A stretch of DNA of 64,000 bases. Source: Carboxylicivirga fragile. Its GTDB lineage: Bacteria; Bacteroidota; Bacteroidia; Bacteroidales; Marinilabiliaceae. The stretch spans positions 82,276 to 146,275 of the forward strand of contig JAFMVD010000005.1 in assembly GCA_025499625.1 (NCBI GenBank), given 5' to 3'. Shown in pieces: positions 62,759 to 64,000 of the stretch (its first letter is position 1; each line of letters opens with the position of its first letter). The notes beneath the pieces are model-generated. The model was given only the letters and a program-made list of their open reading frames with translations. It was not told the DNA's origin and searched no databases. Both the position numbers and the translations under genes were made by a program.

Positions 62759-63499
62759 TTATGGCAAATATTCCATATCAATATTTCCCATTGAATTAAA
62801 AAGGTTAAATCGCGCCTTAGGGTTAATTTTAGTCATTTGCTCCACAATATCTCGCGCTTTCTTTCTTATGGTATGATCTTCGTAAGGGCACTCCTGTTTT
62901 AACGAAGGGAAACCCATTATTTCGGCGTACTGTTTCATTTCCGCATTGGTGAGTAGTGTTAAAGGGCGTATAGCATGAATCTTTCCATCAAACATTGACA
63001 ATGACGGGGGGATTGACGATATGTTAGCATGTTGTGCCATATTCATTACCAGTGTTTCAATAGCATCGTCCAGGTGATGGCCAAAAGCCAATCTGGTCAT
63101 GCCCAGTTGATCACTTAATAGGAATAGCTCTTTGCGGCGATTTTTAGAACAGGCAAAGCAAGGTTTCTTTTTACCTGCGGTTTCCAGATTGGCTCGGGTA
63201 GTAACTAAATGTAAAGTTACATTCAATTCATCGCAGAATTGTTGTAGCCATTCTACATCAATTTGGTAAGGTACATCTTCGGTGATTATATGAGCAGCAT
63301 GCAATTCATAGTTGATTGGGAGATATTTACGTCTCGAAGAAAGAATTTCAAGTAGAGCCAAGCTATCTTTACCACCAGAAACAGCAATTAAGACCTTTTC
63401 ACCATCGCCTATCATCTTATAGCTATTGATTGCTTTACCAGCCGTCTGTCTTACTTTTTGAACAAAGTATTGTTCCTTCTTACCCAATTTTTTTTGCAT
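62759..63499 (-). CDS. ttcA: tRNA 2-thiocytidine synthetase TtcA family
   Basis: 246 residues. PP-loop SGGKDS at 41-46; Fe-S cysteines C114 and C117 (PCFACSKN) and C204 (QECPYED); GHHLDDAIETL near 140-150. These make it a TtcA-type ATP-dependent thiolase, which puts sulfur on C32 of certain tRNAs. One base separates its stop from that of the convergent esterase gene. Related TtuA proteins are longer and carry zinc ribbons, which are absent here. Confidence 0.9.
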   Translation of the reverse strand: MQKKLGKKEQYFVQKVRQTAGKAINSYKMIGDGEKVLIAVSGGKDSLALLEILSSRRKYLPINYELHAAHIITEDVPYQIDVEWLQQFCDELNVTLHLVTTRANLETAGKKKPCFACSKNRRKELFLLSDQLGMTRLAFGHHLDDAIETLVMNMAQHANISSIPPSLSMFDGKIHAIRPLTLLTNAEMKQYAEIMGFPSLKQECPYEDHTIRKKARDIVEQMTKINPKARFNLFNSMGNIDMEYLP

Positions 63500-63597
63500 A
63501 GGACAAAAATAAGTAAAAAGGCACGTTAAATTAATACCAACAGTTTTTGGTAAAGGATAATGTTTGATTTTAAAAGATAGGCCTTTCGACAGAGGGG

Positions 63598-63717
63598 CTA
63601 AAAAATCGCAATTATTAACATTGAAACTAAAAAGAGTATCTGATAAGTCATAAAAATGTACGGAAAATAATTACGAGTACGCAGAAGGCGAATTGCTTGT
63701 TTAGTTGGGGTTGTCAT
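63598..63717 (-). CDS. Possible 39-residue membrane microprotein
   Basis: ATG at 63717 to TAG at 63598. Basic N-terminal part (TKQAIRLLRTRNYF) followed by a 17-residue hydrophobic stretch (ILFLVSMLIIAIF at the end), a layout typical of single-span membrane microproteins. The frame could be chance; its coding support is the composition only. Lies 98 bp past the ttcA start, in the same direction. Confidence 0.4.
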   Translation of the reverse strand: MTTPTKQAIRLLRTRNYFPYIFMTYQILFLVSMLIIAIF

Positions 63718-63815
63718 AGGTTTAAAGTTATAGCTTGTAACAAATATAACAAAGCAATTTAATTAAACAAAACAATTCACTTGTTTAAGTTTGTGATTTT
63801 AATCAGGTAATGAAG

Positions 63816-63908
63816 CTATTCTTCTTTTAATAATTGGCGAAGTGGAATAAGGTTAAATTCATTAAGTTTTTGATCAGCTATGGTTTTAAGGTATTCTTTA
63901 TTCATCAT
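63816..63908 (-). CDS. Possible 30-residue ORF
   Basis: ATG at 63908 (a second ATG follows at once) to TAG at 63816; MMNKEYLKTIADQKLNEFN at the start. Helical and charged, with no family seen. May be a small protein or a broken remnant of a longer gene. Confidence 0.25.
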   Translation of the reverse strand: MMNKEYLKTIADQKLNEFNLIPLRQLLKEE

Positions 63909-64000
63909 TACTAGTGATGCGTTAATTTTTAAAAACAATTTGCAATAAATTATATTTCAACAACATACAAACGTTCTTTGATTTTTTGATTTGATTTGAC

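Noticed and set aside
1..64000. tRNA or rRNA genes
   Set aside because: No sequence with recognisable tRNA T-loop/anticodon arrangement or rRNA blocks was found by eye; a tRNA scan would be decisive.

Overview
The window reads as a chromosomal segment of a Bacteroidota bacterium, most likely a marine or anaerobic member of the Bacteroidales/Marinilabiliales group. Support: AT-rich DNA; -7 promoter elements of the Bacteroidota type (TAnnTTTG) before many genes; few Shine-Dalgarno sites; many short signal peptides ending in AQ; an outer-membrane beta-barrel receptor; and phylum-typical gene sets (DUF4271-hemD-rnpA-yidD, paired M16 peptidases, LytS/LytTR two-component pair, hybrid-type TPR histidine kinase). 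No rRNA, tRNA, CRISPR array or prophage was seen.

Layout. 1-9.1 kb: endonuclease I (cut by the window edge), dtd-mazG-like-deoC, prenyl synthase, ArsR regulator, queD, small CoA-binding and rhodanese proteins, an LPP20-like envelope protein, recX with an aldehyde dehydrogenase, and a DUF2147 protein. 9.1-15.2 kb: yidD, rnpA, hemD, DUF4271, LOG, DUF417, glutaminase and a pair of envelope proteins. 15.4-22 kb: two M16 peptidases, cmk-ispH and a membrane dipeptidase. 22-34 kb: chemotaxis receptor, YceI, polA, S41 peptidase, pbpC, nadB. 34-41.5 kb: two glycosyltransferases, DAHP synthase, an SGNH/MBOAT acyltransferase pair, ilvE, TauE-like permease. 41.6-44.9 kb: an ABC/GntR/GIN-domain operon with tatD. 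45-53.2 kb: alpha/beta hydrolase, typA, LytS/LytTR pair and a TonB-dependent-type receptor.

53.2-61.6 kb is an accessory stretch: gene remnants, a sterol-desaturase-like enzyme, a patatin-like phospholipase followed by a membrane-anchored coiled-coil protein, a small beta-rich gene with an internal TGA, a TPR/histidine-kinase gene split by an in-frame TAA, then a frameshifted IS200-like (RAYT) transposase inside a regular array of mini-hairpins. All hairpins share a C-GTA-G apex and come in a fixed A-B-C order with near-constant spacing. This array and the nonsense-interrupted genes beside it are the most unusual content. The window ends with an esterase-like protein, ttcA and two possible very small genes.

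Most of the window is housekeeping: tRNA quality control and modification (dtd, queD, ttcA), nucleotide metabolism (mazG-like, deoC, cmk), isoprenoid, heme and NAD synthesis (ispH, prenyl synthase, hemD, nadB), DNA replication and repair (polA, recX) and envelope building and turnover (yidD, pbpC, S41, M16, MBOAT).
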